Assembly: GCF_016808095.1 (NCBI RefSeq)
Contig: NC_068978.1
Span: forward strand, 19,956,806 to 20,020,805
Direction: 5' to 3'
From: Vigna angularis
Taxonomy: Eukaryota; Streptophyta; Magnoliopsida; Fabales; Fabaceae
Length of the DNA stretch: 64,000 bases
Shown piece by piece: positions 37,532-49,465 of this stretch (position 1 is its first letter; each line of letters starts with the position of its first letter). The position numbers were made by a program, and so were the translations under genes. The notes below the pieces were generated by a model. It made no database searches. It was not told the DNA's origin and saw only the letters and a list, made by a program, of their open reading frames with translations.

Positions 37532-37590
<59 letters not shown>
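37532..37590. repeat. (TA)n microsatellite, left of LTR copy C
   Basis: About 59 bases of pure TA directly abut the LTR end. A second TA tract lies directly beyond the other LTR end. Confidence 0.95.
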
Positions 37591-37595
<5 letters not shown>

Positions 37596-39821
37596 CATCC
37601 CAAAAATACAGTAATAAACTATATAATAGAATAATTACATTTAATAAAATATCAGTTCAGTCTTACACTAAAGAAAGCGTGCGGTTCTGGCCGAACGGCA
37701 TTTACAGAAAGAGGTACAAATTAAACTATACGATCAGTACAAGTTTGACCGAACGGTTTACAAAAAGAAGAATTACCGAACGGTCAATCTTAACAAAAGG
37801 GAGGGTGATCGAACGACCACCATACTAAAATAAACTATACTACTAATCGAACGTTCTACGGTTCGACCTTAACTTCAACTTCTACGAGATTCTCTTCCTC
37901 CAAATTTTCTCCTTCCAGCGCATCTACCAACAGCGTGTCCGCTTCTGCTCACATCCACACGGATGATCATTGCAACGACACGACGAACGTACAAAACAAG
38001 ACACGACAGAAAATGCAGGGTAAGCTTATGTAATTTAATTTCATGCATCAACATACATTTCAAACAATTTTTTAAGGAACAAGGTACATTTCATCAAACA
38101 TATCATACGAAGCCTATTACTAGACTGACTGTCCGGACTGTATGAAATCTGTGTAGCTACAGGCGTTCGCGCACCCGGATGATGTAGTAACTGGGATGCC
38201 CTCAACAGTTGCCACCCGAGGTTAGCCCTATCTGTCCAAAGTACCCCTAAGGACTAGGACCTCCTGCCGTTCCCACACATGACCTACCCTCCTCTACGTG
38301 AAGACGAGTACTCACGGAACATCAGGATGAACAGACAGCTTAGCATACCCACAGTCATACTTTACCAATTCAAATATTCATACATGAGTCGTTCCTCCCC
38401 GGAACGCTCGTCCATAAGACACAATCTTTCCATAACACATTTTCTTCATATTTCACTAATACATATCTCATTTAATCACCTCGTATAAAGATTTATGGGG
38501 ATTACAAATAACGAACTTTAAACTAGGCCGATCACATAGAGCGAGACCGAGAGACCTTCAAATTTGAGAATGGATTTAGACCAGGGGTTGACATCGGTCT
38601 TAAGAAAGATAGCGAGCACAATAATATATTCCAAGAAACGAATGGAACGAACGTCGATTTCAATCGTTGAGCCAGTTAGAGGAACCGACTCTTGAGAACT
38701 CTATCTGAACATCAAACGACCAGACTAATAATGAGGACTCCAGAGTGAAACTAATGGATAGTAATATTTCAAGGCACGAACAATGATACTTAGAATGGTC
38801 TTATTGGAAGAAACCATACGCTTATGAATACTTAGTTTAGTTGAGTTTAGTATCAAGAATTCAAGTGTCAGTCAAAGACTAGACACTATAGTAAGCGAAC
38901 CCTAGAGGGCTTGAATGAACGCTCAAGCACAGTATTTTGAAATGCAAACGCTCGTACTCGACAAGGATTCTTCCCAAATGAAAGAATCCAATTCTAACCA
39001 AACTCACTCAGAAAACTGAACGGTCAAAGACTGTTCAGTAACGAACGTACACTATCTTAAGGGAAATTCATATTCAGAATTTAAATTCATTTCTTAACAG
39101 GTAAATTCATAAATTTACACATTCATAATATAATCAAATTTTCATACTTCATATATTTCAAACATATAAATCATCATACAACATATCCATTCAGTCATTC
39201 CAACGAACGCGCATACATCATATAATCATACAAATTAAATTAAACAAGCTTCCCTTACCTCTAGCGTGAACGAGCGGTTTGTCTGACTATAATTCCTTCT
39301 ACCCTCAACGCTTAATCAACTCTTCAAACTAAAATAAATAACAGAAACCAGAATTTGCTCAGGCAAGAAGACAACATGCAACCAGAACTTGAGTTGCATG
39401 TATCAGAGAACGAACGGCTAGATACGAGTGAACTTACCTGTTCAGATCTTGAAACTGATCGGTTCAAACTGAAGCTCAGGACACCGGTGATGCTTCCACG
39501 GTGCCTGAATGATGATAGGAGGAGAGAAATGGTGAGATTTCTTAGAGAGAAGGTAGAGTTTCTAGTGAGAAGGAGGAAAAAAATGAAAAGTTTAGAGTTT
39601 GGGAAGGATGGTGCATGCAGAGGAGAGAGGGACGGAAATTTCAGAAACAATCATTTTCTTCCCACGTCCAAGCGAGCGTCCGCTCTACTGCTAACACCTG
39701 CCTTCCACTATCTGATTTCAGAATCCTAGTTACTTGACACCTGGCGCCCGTTCAGAGGGGTTTTGGGTGTGTTTTTAATGATTCTGACAAGAGGATTTGG
39801 GTGCGTTTTTCCGAGGTCTGA

Positions 39822-39823
<2 letters not shown>
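37591..39823 (-). mobile_element. Tekay-like solo LTR, copy C, in a TA microsatellite
   Basis: A 2233-bp copy of the LTR seen at 27.1 and 30.2 kb, in the same orientation. On the minus strand it starts TGTCAGACCTCGG and ends ATGTTATA, the final CA having decayed. TA repeats occur on both sides (37532-37590 and 39827-39867), so it inserted inside a microsatellite. The TSD cannot be identified because the target is repetitive. It contains an 11-bp-arm hairpin at 39015-39039. No internal domain is attached, so it is a solo LTR or the remnant of a deleted element. Confidence 0.8.

Positions 39824-39826
<3 letters not shown>

Positions 39827-39867
<41 letters not shown>
39827..39867. repeat. (TA)n microsatellite, right of LTR copy C
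   Basis: The other half of the TA tract into which LTR copy C was inserted. Confidence 0.9.
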
Positions 39868-39869
<2 letters not shown>

Positions 39870-40162
39870 TTGTCAACCAAAATTTAGTAATTAAATGATA
39901 AATTGTGAAATATAGTATAATTGAAATAACTAATTACATAACCACATTATCTAAATAATAGTATTTTTAAATATAATAAAATTAGAAATATCAACAATTA
40001 TAGTTATATATAAGTAAGTTTATTTATAAGTATAATAAACAAATAAAATAAGCCTATGAAGATCTCACCAATCAAAAAAATACATAAATTACACAAGCAA
40101 ACTAGTATAGTTCATTTTAAAAGTAACAAATATCCCATCTCATGGTTTGATAATTAAGATAA

Positions 40163-41228
40163 GGCTTAATACCACTGTTGGTCTCTATTTTCGTCAATTT
40201 TGTTCGATGTGAGAGTCATTTTTTTTGGAATGTTTAATGTAGTTCCTAATTTCATAATTTATGTTCAATTTGGTCCTTTTTACCGACGACGTTTAAAACG
40301 GCAAAATGTCCACAACACCAATAAATGAATTACATGGCAGTTATTGGCTGACGTGGCTAGTATGAGAGTTGACTAATGGTTGCACCAATGAGGGCTTGAC
40401 TTGTGGCAACCCCTTTATTCACCCAAAAATTAGGGTTTTAGATTTGCATCTGCAGATTAGGAAAGAGCTTGCTCTAATGCCATCACACGAGATTAGGGTT
40501 TCTCCTTCACGGTGGTATCGGTGAACTCGTGATAGTTTGTTTGCTTCTAGGTGTTTCTCCTATAGGTGAATGAAGAAGGCGCGGTGGAGAAGCTTGTAGA
40601 GAGGCGCTAGTGCGACAGTTGAAGATGATTGTGTGATTCGGCTTTGCGTTTCTACAATTTGGGCTTTGCTCGCAAGAGGTTGGTGATGAAGGAGATTTCT
40701 AGTTGTCTGAGTTTTGATCTTCTGTGTTTCAGGTTGATGGTGGCTGGTGGAGAATGAAAAAGCCTCACGATGACGTTGTTCAAAGGCGCGAGGAACTCGC
40801 GATTCGGTTTCGCGATGCTTGTGGTGGAGCATTTGGAACAACGACGTGACCAATGCGTGATATTTTCACGAAAGGTTTCAAAATCTCTGATGATGGAGGT
40901 GTGAAGATGGTGGCTGGCCTTGAGCATAACGACGACGACTAGGGTTATGTGGTAGCTAGGGTTTCTGTGTAGAGGGAAATTAGGATTTCTGGAGGTAGGA
41001 GATGATGATGACGTGTCAAGGGTGATGTGTCCAAGTTAGCCAATAACTATCATGTAATTCACTGATTGGTGTTGTGAACATTTTATCGTTAACAATTTAA
41101 ACGTTGTGAGAAAAAAAAGATTAAATTAAACATAAATTACGAAATTAAAAATTACATTGAACATTAAAGAAATGAGTCTGACCTAAAATAAAGTTAATCA
41201 AATTATAGCCCACCAATATTATTAAGCT
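40163..41228. mobile_element. MULE-like element with ~190-bp terminal inverted repeats
   Basis: The left end begins GGCTTAATACCACTGTTGG; the right end is its inverted counterpart, closing ...TATTATTAAGCT. The arms, 40163-40365 and about 41010-41228, share blocks such as ACAACACCAATAAATGAATTACATGG. Flanks TTAAGATAA (40154-40162) and TTGAAATAA (41229-41237) fit a 9-bp TSD with two mismatches, typical of Mutator-like elements. The interior (40430-40990) is less AT-rich and has overlapping open frames on the minus strand (up to 97 codons) of no recognised family. There is no transposase, so it is non-autonomous. Confidence 0.65.
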
Positions 41229-41556
41229 TTGAAATAATCGTAAAAAAAAAATTGAAGTGACACGTAACTTTAAATTTTCTTCACCTGTTTATTCCTTTCC
41301 CGTTTTTCATTCTTTTTCTTCCTGCATCGTGATCTCTTTGCTGTTACTCCTCAAGTTTCTTTTTCTAGCCCTTCATAACCCAAGTCCTATTTGTAGATAT
41401 ATTTTGCAATGATTGTTCCACTTGTACTTCAAACTTTAACAAGGTTTGGTTTCGTACCATTTTCTTTAAATTCTACAGCTTTATTATAACTATTATTTTT
41501 TTCTCATAGCTATTCATAACTTCTAAACATAATCTACGTATTTGTATGTCTTTTTG

Positions 41557-41560
<4 letters not shown>
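41229..41560. other. Spacer, no gene seen
   Basis: Non-coding DNA between two MULE-like elements, ending at the TA tract that hosts the second one. Confidence 0.4.

Positions 41561-41616
<56 letters not shown>
41561..41616. repeat. (TA)n microsatellite, left flank of nested MULE
   Basis: 56 bases of TA dinucleotides abut the element end. The matching tract on the other side is at 44520-44576. Confidence 0.95.
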
Positions 41617-41618
<2 letters not shown>

Positions 41619-44515
41619 GTTTGCTAACTTGCGTACGTTAGTTTTTCAGTTGGTACATTTTAGTAATGTGTATCGGGTTTTAGTAGACAAAAATATTCTA
41701 ATATATCATGGATTCTAAGTTTTAAGGTTAAGGGTATTTTAATAATTTTTCATTCTCAAAACTAAAAAAAAAAAGGTTTAATAGCCTCTTTTGTCCTTAG
41801 TTTTATTCGATTGTGTCAATTTGGTCCCTAGTTTTAAAAAAGTGTCAACTTGGTCCTCATTTGATAAATTTTGCGTCAACTTTGTCCCTTCCGTTAAATA
41901 GAAACAAACGGAGTTAAAGATTGATGATCTGAAAGAAGACATGTTATTTTGTAGATATATTTATCCTGACGTGTTAGTGAATGGGTGCTGAGATAAAATT
42001 TAGGAGTGCACTATGTATTTTCTAGGCCAGGCCCAAGCCTTCTTTTCTCTAGGGTTTCTTTTTCTCCTTTTCAGAAACAGTCTCTTCTCCAACTTCGTTA
42101 GCGGCAGCTGGCCGGCCAAAATCGTCGTTCCTCGCGCAACCATTCAAGGCCACCATAAACTCCTCATTCATCCTCAACCACGCTCAAGAACACAACCAAC
42201 GTCGTCCAACAACCATAATGAATCGCATCACCTCCATTGACGCACCACCGTGAGCAACCTCGGACCACCGTGAGCAACCTCGGACCACTGCGAGAATTCC
42301 TTCGTTCTTCCATCAACCACCCAAATCGCGACAATAGAGAGAACCCGAGAAAGTTCATCTTCTCCTCCATTCTCCACCGTGAAAACTCCAATTTCCTCCA
42401 CGTCATCTCCATCATCCTTTATGTCTTGACATGCATCAACCTCAATCCAATAAACAATGACCCATATACGAAACCCAGATCGCGCCTCCACCTCGCGAGT
42501 TTCGTCCATTCCAAAACCACCAGATTCATCACGAGTTTCGAAACCTGCAAGGAAACGCAACTAACCCCAAAAACCCAATCGAAAAGAGCCCCAAAATTGC
42601 AGAATCCTAATGACGTAGAAACCATCCCCACCGCGAGCATCCTCATCGCGGATCAACATCGTGCCTCCTCAGACCTGCAAAGCTAGAGGACCAAACCAGA
42701 ACAGTCATGGATAAATTGCAACATAGCCTTGCGCAACCCACTGAATTGGGCATTGTGAGGGTGGTGGGACAAAATGGTAGGGTGGATTCGGGGTCTCTTG
42801 AAATTTTGAAATTAGGGTTGGCGGGGGTGTAAGAAAGAGGGGTTTGGTGGGGGTGGGGGTGGTGATAGGGTGGGGGAGGCAGAGTGGGGTAGCAGGGGAA
42901 GTGGGAGAGGGAGCAAGTGGGGCAGATACTACAACACTATTTTTTGGAAGAAGAAGAAGAAGAATATTTGATCTGAGGCTTCCTTCCCTTCTCTTATCCG
43001 CCAATCTGAAAAACCAGAGACTAACCCTTCAATAAAACCCACCATTTGTGCTCTTTGCTCTTCTGTCTCGTGACGGGGGAGAACGGCGCGACGAAGTGAG
43101 AGGCGTAGAGGTAGGATGGTCACACGTTGACTAATATCACATTAATTATAATTAAAAGTTATTTAAAGAAAAACATTAATCCAAATTAATTATAATTAAT
43201 TATAATTAAAGGAAATACTAAACACGTCACCACCTATACAAATTAAAAATGCCACGTTTTTGCTAGATCATCCATCCTTAACTCCGTTTGTTTCTATTTA
43301 ACGGAAAGGACGAAATTGATGCAAAATTTACTAAATGAGGACCAAGTTGTCGCATTTTTAAAACTAGAGACTAAATTGACACAATCGAGTAAAACTGGGG
43401 ACAAAAGAGGCTATTAAGCCAAAAACAAAGCCCCCAAACCCTTGCTCACCTCCCTCATTCCTCTAAACCCTTTCTCTTTCATCTCTCTTATTCCAACATT
43501 TTCTTTGTCATTCCTACGCTAGTTTCAATTGAAAAAATCAGAAACACTCGCCTAACCCTAATCTACCTTCCTCACTTCTCCAATTTGTTTCTCTCTCTTC
43601 TCCATACTTTCCCTCACCCACACAAAACAACCTGCGACACCGCAATTTGTTGTTCTTCTCTGTTCGTTCATTTGTTTTTCAGTTTATAACAAAATAATTG
43701 ATGATGTTGATGTTGATTTTTGATTGGAGAATTGTGTTATATATTTTCCCTTCTGGTTATTATTAAATTTGTAAAAAACTAATGTCTACAATAATTTCAA
43801 TAATTTGGAAAACTCGTTTTCATTAGAGGATTATGATACTTTTGACGCATTCTCGCCTCTTCTCTAGCTTGATTTCTAATGTTCACAGCAAATCCAACCT
43901 TAAAAAAAGGAAATATGAAAAACTTATAAGTTGATTATAAAAAAGAAAGAAAAATAAACCTGTAGCACAAAACAATAATATATTCTTACTTATAAGGTTG
44001 TAGGTTTGAAATTATTGTAGATTTTAGTTTTTTACAAATTTAATAATAATCAGAAGGGAAAATATAGAAGACAGCTCTCCAATCAAAAATCAACATCAAC
44101 ATCATCAATTATTTTGTTATTAAACTAGAAAACAAATTAACAAATTGCAGTGTCGCGGGTTGTTGTGTGTGGGTGAGGGAAAGTATGGAGATGAGAGAGA
44201 AACAAATTGGATAAGTGAGGAAGGTAGATTAGGGTTAGGCAAATGTTTCTGATTTTTTCAATTGGGACTAGCGTAGGAATGACAGAGAAAATGTTGGAGT
44301 GAGAGCGATGAAAGAGAAATGGTTGAGACAAATGAGGGAGGTAAGCAAGGGTTTCGGGGTTTCCTTTTTTTTTAGTTTTGAGAATGAAAATTATTGAAAT
44401 ATCCTTAACCTTAAAACTTATAATTCATGATATATTAGGGTATTTTTGTCTACTAAAACTCGGTACACATTGCTAAAATGTACCAACTGAAAAACAGGCG
44501 TACGCAAGTTAGCAA

Positions 44516-44519
<4 letters not shown>
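41617..44519. mobile_element. Outer foldback-like MULE, interrupted by a second MULE
   Basis: The ends are perfect inverses: GGGTTTGCTAACTTGCG at 41617 and its complement ending at 44519. The left arm runs 41617-41774, is interrupted by the inner element (41775-43420), and continues to about 43800. The right arm runs back from 44519 to about 44010, leaving a loop of about 200 bp. Without the insertion it would be about 1.26 kb, mostly two arms of roughly 0.53 kb. TATATATAT flanks on both sides equal a 9-bp TSD, although the TA-repeat context makes this weak. No transposase. The long arms would form a strong hairpin if transcribed. Confidence 0.75.
41775..43420. mobile_element. Inner MULE carrying a GC-rich segment (Pack-MULE-like)
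   Basis: Terminal inverted repeats of about 155 bp begin GGTTTAATAGCCTCTTTTGTCC at 41775 and end with the inverse (...GGCTATTAAGCC) at 43420. Flanks AAAAAAAAA (41766-41774) and AAAAACAAA (43421-43429) give a 9-bp TSD with one mismatch. The interior (42010-43100) is clearly less AT-rich than the surroundings and has overlapping open frames on both strands (for example 149 codons at 42237-42686, +). These frames begin after a TAGGGTTTCTTTTTCTCC leader-like stretch, but no family was recognised. Capture of a host gene piece is possible and unproven. No transposase. Confidence 0.7.

Positions 44520-44576
<57 letters not shown>
44520..44576. repeat. (TA)n microsatellite, right flank of nested MULE
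   Basis: 57 bases of TA. An apparent 97-codon frame nearby owes its Ile-Tyr run to this tract. Confidence 0.95.
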
Positions 44577-44579
<3 letters not shown>

Positions 44580-44744
44580 ATAATACATAATAAACATAAC
44601 AGTAAACATAAAAAAAAAATAACCAACCATGACCGTTAAACTGTTATTCATAAATAATAAGAAAACTTCAAATGAAGAGTCATCTACAACATTTCTCCTC
44701 CACCTTGACACTTCAATGCAGTTTGTACAACCACTCCCATGAAA

Positions 44745-46265
44745 TCAAATATAACTAAAACCCACAAGGCTTAAGCATTTTTCAAACTTATTTATGGGAA
44801 ACACTTTAGTTAACATATCTGCTGGATTGTCATTAGAATCAATATTCACTACTTTAATAACACTTGAATCAATCACATCTCTAATAAAATGTAGTTTAAC
44901 ATCAATATGTTTGGTCTTTGAATGATACATTTGATTGTTGGCTATATGAATAACACTTTAGCTATAAAAAAAGATTTGTACACTATTCTGTTTGAATCCA
45001 AGTTCAAAGAGCATTTCCTTTAGCTAGAAACCTTCTTTTATCCCTTCAACCAAAGCATTATATTCTGCTTTTGTGGTAGAAAAAGCTACAACAGATTGGA
45101 GATTTTCCTTCCAACTCATAGTTGTTCCAAACAGAGTAAACACATATCTTAAGAGAGATTTTCTGGTATCAAGGCATCCAACATAGTCAACATCAACAAA
45201 GCCTTCAATGATGGATTTAAAATGAGTCTTCCTCTGATATAGAAGACTCGAGTTTATAGATCCATTCAAATATCAGAGAATCCACTTTAGAGCTTCCCAA
45301 TGAGCACGTACGGGTTCTGCTATGCACTTGCTCACAACACTAACAACATGTGCAAGATCTAGTTTAGTGCAAATCATTCCATACATAATGTTGCCTAGTC
45401 CACAAGCATAAGGAATAAGTTCCATCTTTCCTATCATCATCAAACATGATGTCTTGCCTCCTTGAGAGTTTCATGTGATGGGCTAGAGGTGAGCTCACTA
45501 ATTTAACTTTATACATCCTAAACCTTTCCACAATCTTCTTGATATAAATCTGTTGAGACAAAAATAAAGTACCTTACAACTTATCTATGATGATGTCTAC
45601 TCCAAGAATTCAACTAGCTTTTCCAAGATCCTTCATCTCGAATTTTGAATTCAGAGTAAGCTTTAGATCATTATTCATCCCTTGGTCTTTGTTTACTTCT
45701 AGAATATCATCTACATACAACAATAGATACAACCAATCTCCCTTTTCGAGTATGTAATCATAACTATTGTAACTACATCTCTTGAAGTTCAACTTCATTA
45801 AGAAGTCATCAAACTTCTTATACCACTTCCTGGGACTTTGTTTTAGACAATACAATGATTTTTGCAAAAGGCATACCTTATCATCAAGTGGAAATCCTTC
45901 TAGTTTGCTCATATAAATTGTTTCCTCTAAGTTTCCATGTAGGAAAGCAGTCTTGAAATTCAATTGCACCAGATAAAATCAAACTGGTTTACAATTAACA
46001 TCAAAATTCTAAATGAATAGAGTTCACCACAAGGACAAAAACCTCATTGTAATCCACACCTTCGACTTGACTAAACTCCTTTGCCACCAATCTTGCCTTA
46101 AATTGAGCCTTTTGAACCTCTGGAATCTCACCCTTCTTCTTGAAGATCCATTTGCATCCAATCACCTTTTGGCCCTTAGGTAAATTTACAAGTATGTAGG
46201 TGTTGTTCTTTCTAAGTGATTCAAGTTCTTCTTCCATGACACACAACCAAAGCTTTCGTTGTTCA
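44745..46265 (-). pseudogene. Ty1/copia RT-RNase H remnant, 3' half of split element
   Basis: On the minus strand, reading down from 46265: LWLCVMEEELESL and a VIGCKWIFKKK block (N-terminal RT); QLNFKTAFLHGNLEETIYM; SLYCLKQSPRKWYKKFD; the YVDD catalytic box (about 45700); then RNase H-like pieces (GFVDVDYVGCLDTRKS, STTKAEYNALVEG) and the terminal NPADMLTK motif (about 44815). Several frameshifts and stops separate these blocks. The 5' continuation lies beyond the solo LTR at 46266-48509. No LTR of its own is recognisable at the 3' end, which stops close to the TA tract. Confidence 0.85.
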
Positions 46266-48509
46266 TGTTAAACTGCCTTTTAGTCACCTAAGGCAGAACA
46301 AAGTCTGGTCCCCCACTAATGTAGCATAGGGATGACCAAAATATCAAACCTAGGACTCAACAAAGTTAAGATTAAAGTGTAGAGTTAAGGTCTTGTGTTT
46401 ATTTACTAATTAATAATGCAAGGCGGGGAATTTAAAAATGAAAGAATGAAACTAAAAGGATAAAATCTAAACTCTGTTTGAATGAAAGAATGAAGTATGA
46501 AATGAAATAAAAGAAAAGAAAAGAAATGTCTATACTGCCTAAAACAGAAATAAAATCTAATTACTATAACTACCTAAAATTCAGATGGAAACATACACTA
46601 TACAATCTAAACAGAAGTAATAAGAAACAATAATGTCAGTACTACCAATTAAAACTGAAATCAACAACTAAATGAACTATACAGATTTAAAACAGTACCA
46701 AATCAAACTATCATATTTGCAAATCAAGTACTAGAGATATCACAATCAAAAGAAATATTAAAAATCAAAGAATCAGCTAGGAGAATTGGTTAGAATAAAA
46801 AACTAAAATCAAATTCATATGAAATCAATGCACAAAGTGGTTGATCATATATCAGAAAGACATCCTATTAAGATAAGCTCATCGCAGGGTCTTAAAGTAC
46901 ATTTCCAGAACTTAAAAGTCAATAATCATTACTCAGTTCATCAAAGTCACAATGAACCTAAATCTAATTCATGCTTCTAATCAATATCAGAGATAGAAAT
47001 TTACGAACACATACAATATACTCTAAAACATATAAAATCCTAATTAAAATGAAATGACAGAAACAAAACATGAATTAAAATATTTTTTTCTTCATTAGAC
47101 TCATCTCCATCTCGAGAAGACATCTCGTTATGTCATGCTCACTGTGGAGTCATGTAATTCCTTAAAGATATTTAACTATGTAGAATCACAGAGTCTAAAT
47201 CATGTTTTTCAAGAATTGACAGAAGCTAAGAACAATATTTTTTCTCGTTGAAATCAACTTTGACTCGAGAAGACATCTCGGTCATGCACACTCACCTCTG
47301 GGTCATTTAATTCCAAAAAGGAATTGCAGATGTGCAAAGTTATGAGTTCAACTCATTTTCAATGAAGAACAAGAAACACAATCACATAATCTGAATAAGA
47401 ACAGAATTTAAAAGCAGAAAATAGAAATTGAAACGAAAAATAAAAAACAACATCAACGCTTTATTAAAATCAAAATCTAAACGTATAAGCATACCAAAAA
47501 CCACAGAGGAAGCTCACTTCTATCACTCTCGTGAATTCCTCCGCGAAATCCAGTAACAAAATCCCTAAAGAATGAAGAATTGTAGCGAAAAGTTGTAAAA
47601 GTGTATCTTGTGTAGAAAACTACCCCTTTATATAAGGTTGAAAAGAAAAGAGAAAAGAAAAATGGGAGAGGGGTACCTTGCTTGCTATACTTCATCTTGA
47701 TCCAACGGCCTCCATAAGTTTTGCTCTCCCAACCCTTCGATCATCTTCAACTTTCCCACTGGTTCGAGCTCCCTTACACGTGCACCGGTTTGCCTTCATC
47801 ATTCGAGTAAGTGGCACTTGAGCCATGGAACTATCTTTCTCTCACTCTCTCTGGTGCGTCAAGCCCTAACTTCTTGGGTGTTCGTTTCCTCTCTAAATGA
47901 ATTGAGTCTCGAGACTTACCCCAAAGAAGGAAAGGCAGCAACTGCTTTAGCACTAAAACGACGCCGTCCAACTTAAGCCCAAATGCCAAGTGCAGCACGA
48001 CAAATCTGCCAGCCCAATCTCAAATACATCAACGACCCAATCTTGAAATGCAACAGCGCCCAATCCATAGTGTGGCAGTAGTGTTTTGAGTGGGTGAAAC
48101 TGACCAAATGTGCACATCAGCCTTCCAGCGGCCCAATTCAGAATTAACCCAAATTCTTCTTCAGCTCAAAACAATCCAAGGTTCTTGCTAGCTTTCTAAG
48201 CCCAATCAAATCCAAATCTTAAAAAAATGAATTAAAGGGTTAAAATGCAAATAAGAAGAAAAATTATGAGATTAAAACCTAATTAAAACAAAACATTTTT
48301 ATTGAAAGAATTTCAGAAAAATACCAATTTCCTAATTATTAACAAAAACTAAAAATTACATCTAAAAACCTATTTTTAACTAAAATTCTACAAATCTAAA
48401 GAATTTAAGGAAAAACCTAAAACTAGCCTAATTCTAAACAGTTAAAAACTAAAATGCACTAACAAAAGCTTCTAAACACAGAAAAGAATGCAAAATTAGG
48501 GAGTTAACA
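46266..48509 (-). mobile_element. Solo LTR inserted into copia pol
   Basis: 2244 bp, with TG...CA ends (minus strand TGTTAACTCCC...GTTTAACA). It is flanked by a perfect 5-bp TSD, GTTCA (46261-46265 and 48510-48514). Deleting the insertion and one TSD copy brings the copia frame back into register across the junction, which confirms the borders. Orientation is set by a TATA box on the minus strand (CCTTATATAAAG, 47626-47637). The segment AGAAGACATCTCG recurs about 155 bases apart (near 47115 and 47270). The superfamily is unknown. Confidence 0.85.
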
Positions 48510-49465
48510 GTTCACTCTAAAGAGCCTCTTTGAAGTTTCTTGGTTCATCTGGTTAATTTATCGCTTCAGTTGTATTCAAAGCATAACATATTAAATCAAC
48601 TTGTCCAAACCTCTTAGTTGGTTTGGAGATTCTTTTTTCCCTATCACGAACAAGTTGATAGTCATTGGTGGCTTGATCAAAAGTTGATTTCTCAATGTTA
48701 CTTAATGAACTTTCTTGGTCATTAGTAAGATCTTGTTGAGTTTTATCTAGAAGCATCTCTACCTCAAATTGTAATTTCTACATCTCTGATTCTTGGTTTA
48801 AAGTATTCATTCCCATCCTTACTTCATCAAAGATTACATCTCTGCTAATTGATGAGTTTGGATGGTTTTGAATCCAGCCTCCACAATCTATATCCTTTAA
48901 CGCCTTCTACGTACCCAAGAAACACACATTTCTCAGCCTTGGCTTCTAGCTTGTCTTTATTTACATGAGCATAAGCCAAAGCTCCAAACACCTTTAGATT
49001 TGAGTAATATGCAGGTTTACCACTCCAAACCTCCATTGGTGTTTTATTCTCTATGGCAGACGATGGACTCCTATTTATCAAATACACTGTTGTGTTGACA
49101 ACGTCACCCCAAAATACTTTAGTTCATGCACCTGGCCTTCACAAGAATGGTTATATTCATCCTTTCTGCAAGACCATTTTGTTGTGGAGTTGCAGCCACA
49201 ATTTTATGTCTCTTAATACCATGATTAGCACAATAGTTATTAAAGATATCATAGACAAATTCAAGTCCATTGTCAGTCCTCAATACCTTTAACTTAGATT
49301 CCTGCTAATTTTTAGTTTGACTATGTCAATGTTTAAACTTCTGAAATGTTTCAATTTTGTTTCTCAAGATATAAACTCATACCCTTCTTGAGTAATCATC
49401 AATTGTTAAGAAAAAATTGTCTATGCGCCTAAATGCTTTCATGTTTTGAAGTTTAATCAATTTTT
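48510..49465 (-). pseudogene. Ty1/copia integrase and linker remnant, 5' half of split element
   Basis: Minus strand, from about 49465 downward: integrase core pieces with LKVLRTDNGLEF (the second catalytic Asp), an AATPQQNGLAER block (catalytic Glu region), then YLINRSPSSAIENKTPMEVW and a KCVFLGYVEGVKGYRLW block. A variable linker reaches the EPRNFKEAL motif, which leads into reverse transcriptase beyond the inserted LTR. Stops and frameshifts are present. Gag, protease and the first integrase Asp are missing. Homology fades into T-rich DNA near 49460. Confidence 0.8.

Noticed and set aside
30199..39823. LTR copies B and C as the two LTRs of one element
   Set aside because: The DNA between the integrase fragment and copy C has no gypsy domain, and copy C is flanked on both sides by TA repeats, as expected for its own insertion. 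Kept as an alternative in the findings.
42013..42686. Overlapping open frames as a possible gene
   Set aside because: Open on both strands, enclosed by MULE terminal inverted repeats, no recognised domain. Kept only as possible cargo of the element.
44418..44711. 97-codon open frame with an Ile-Tyr run
   Set aside because: The run is the translation of a TA microsatellite and the rest is the arm of a MULE.
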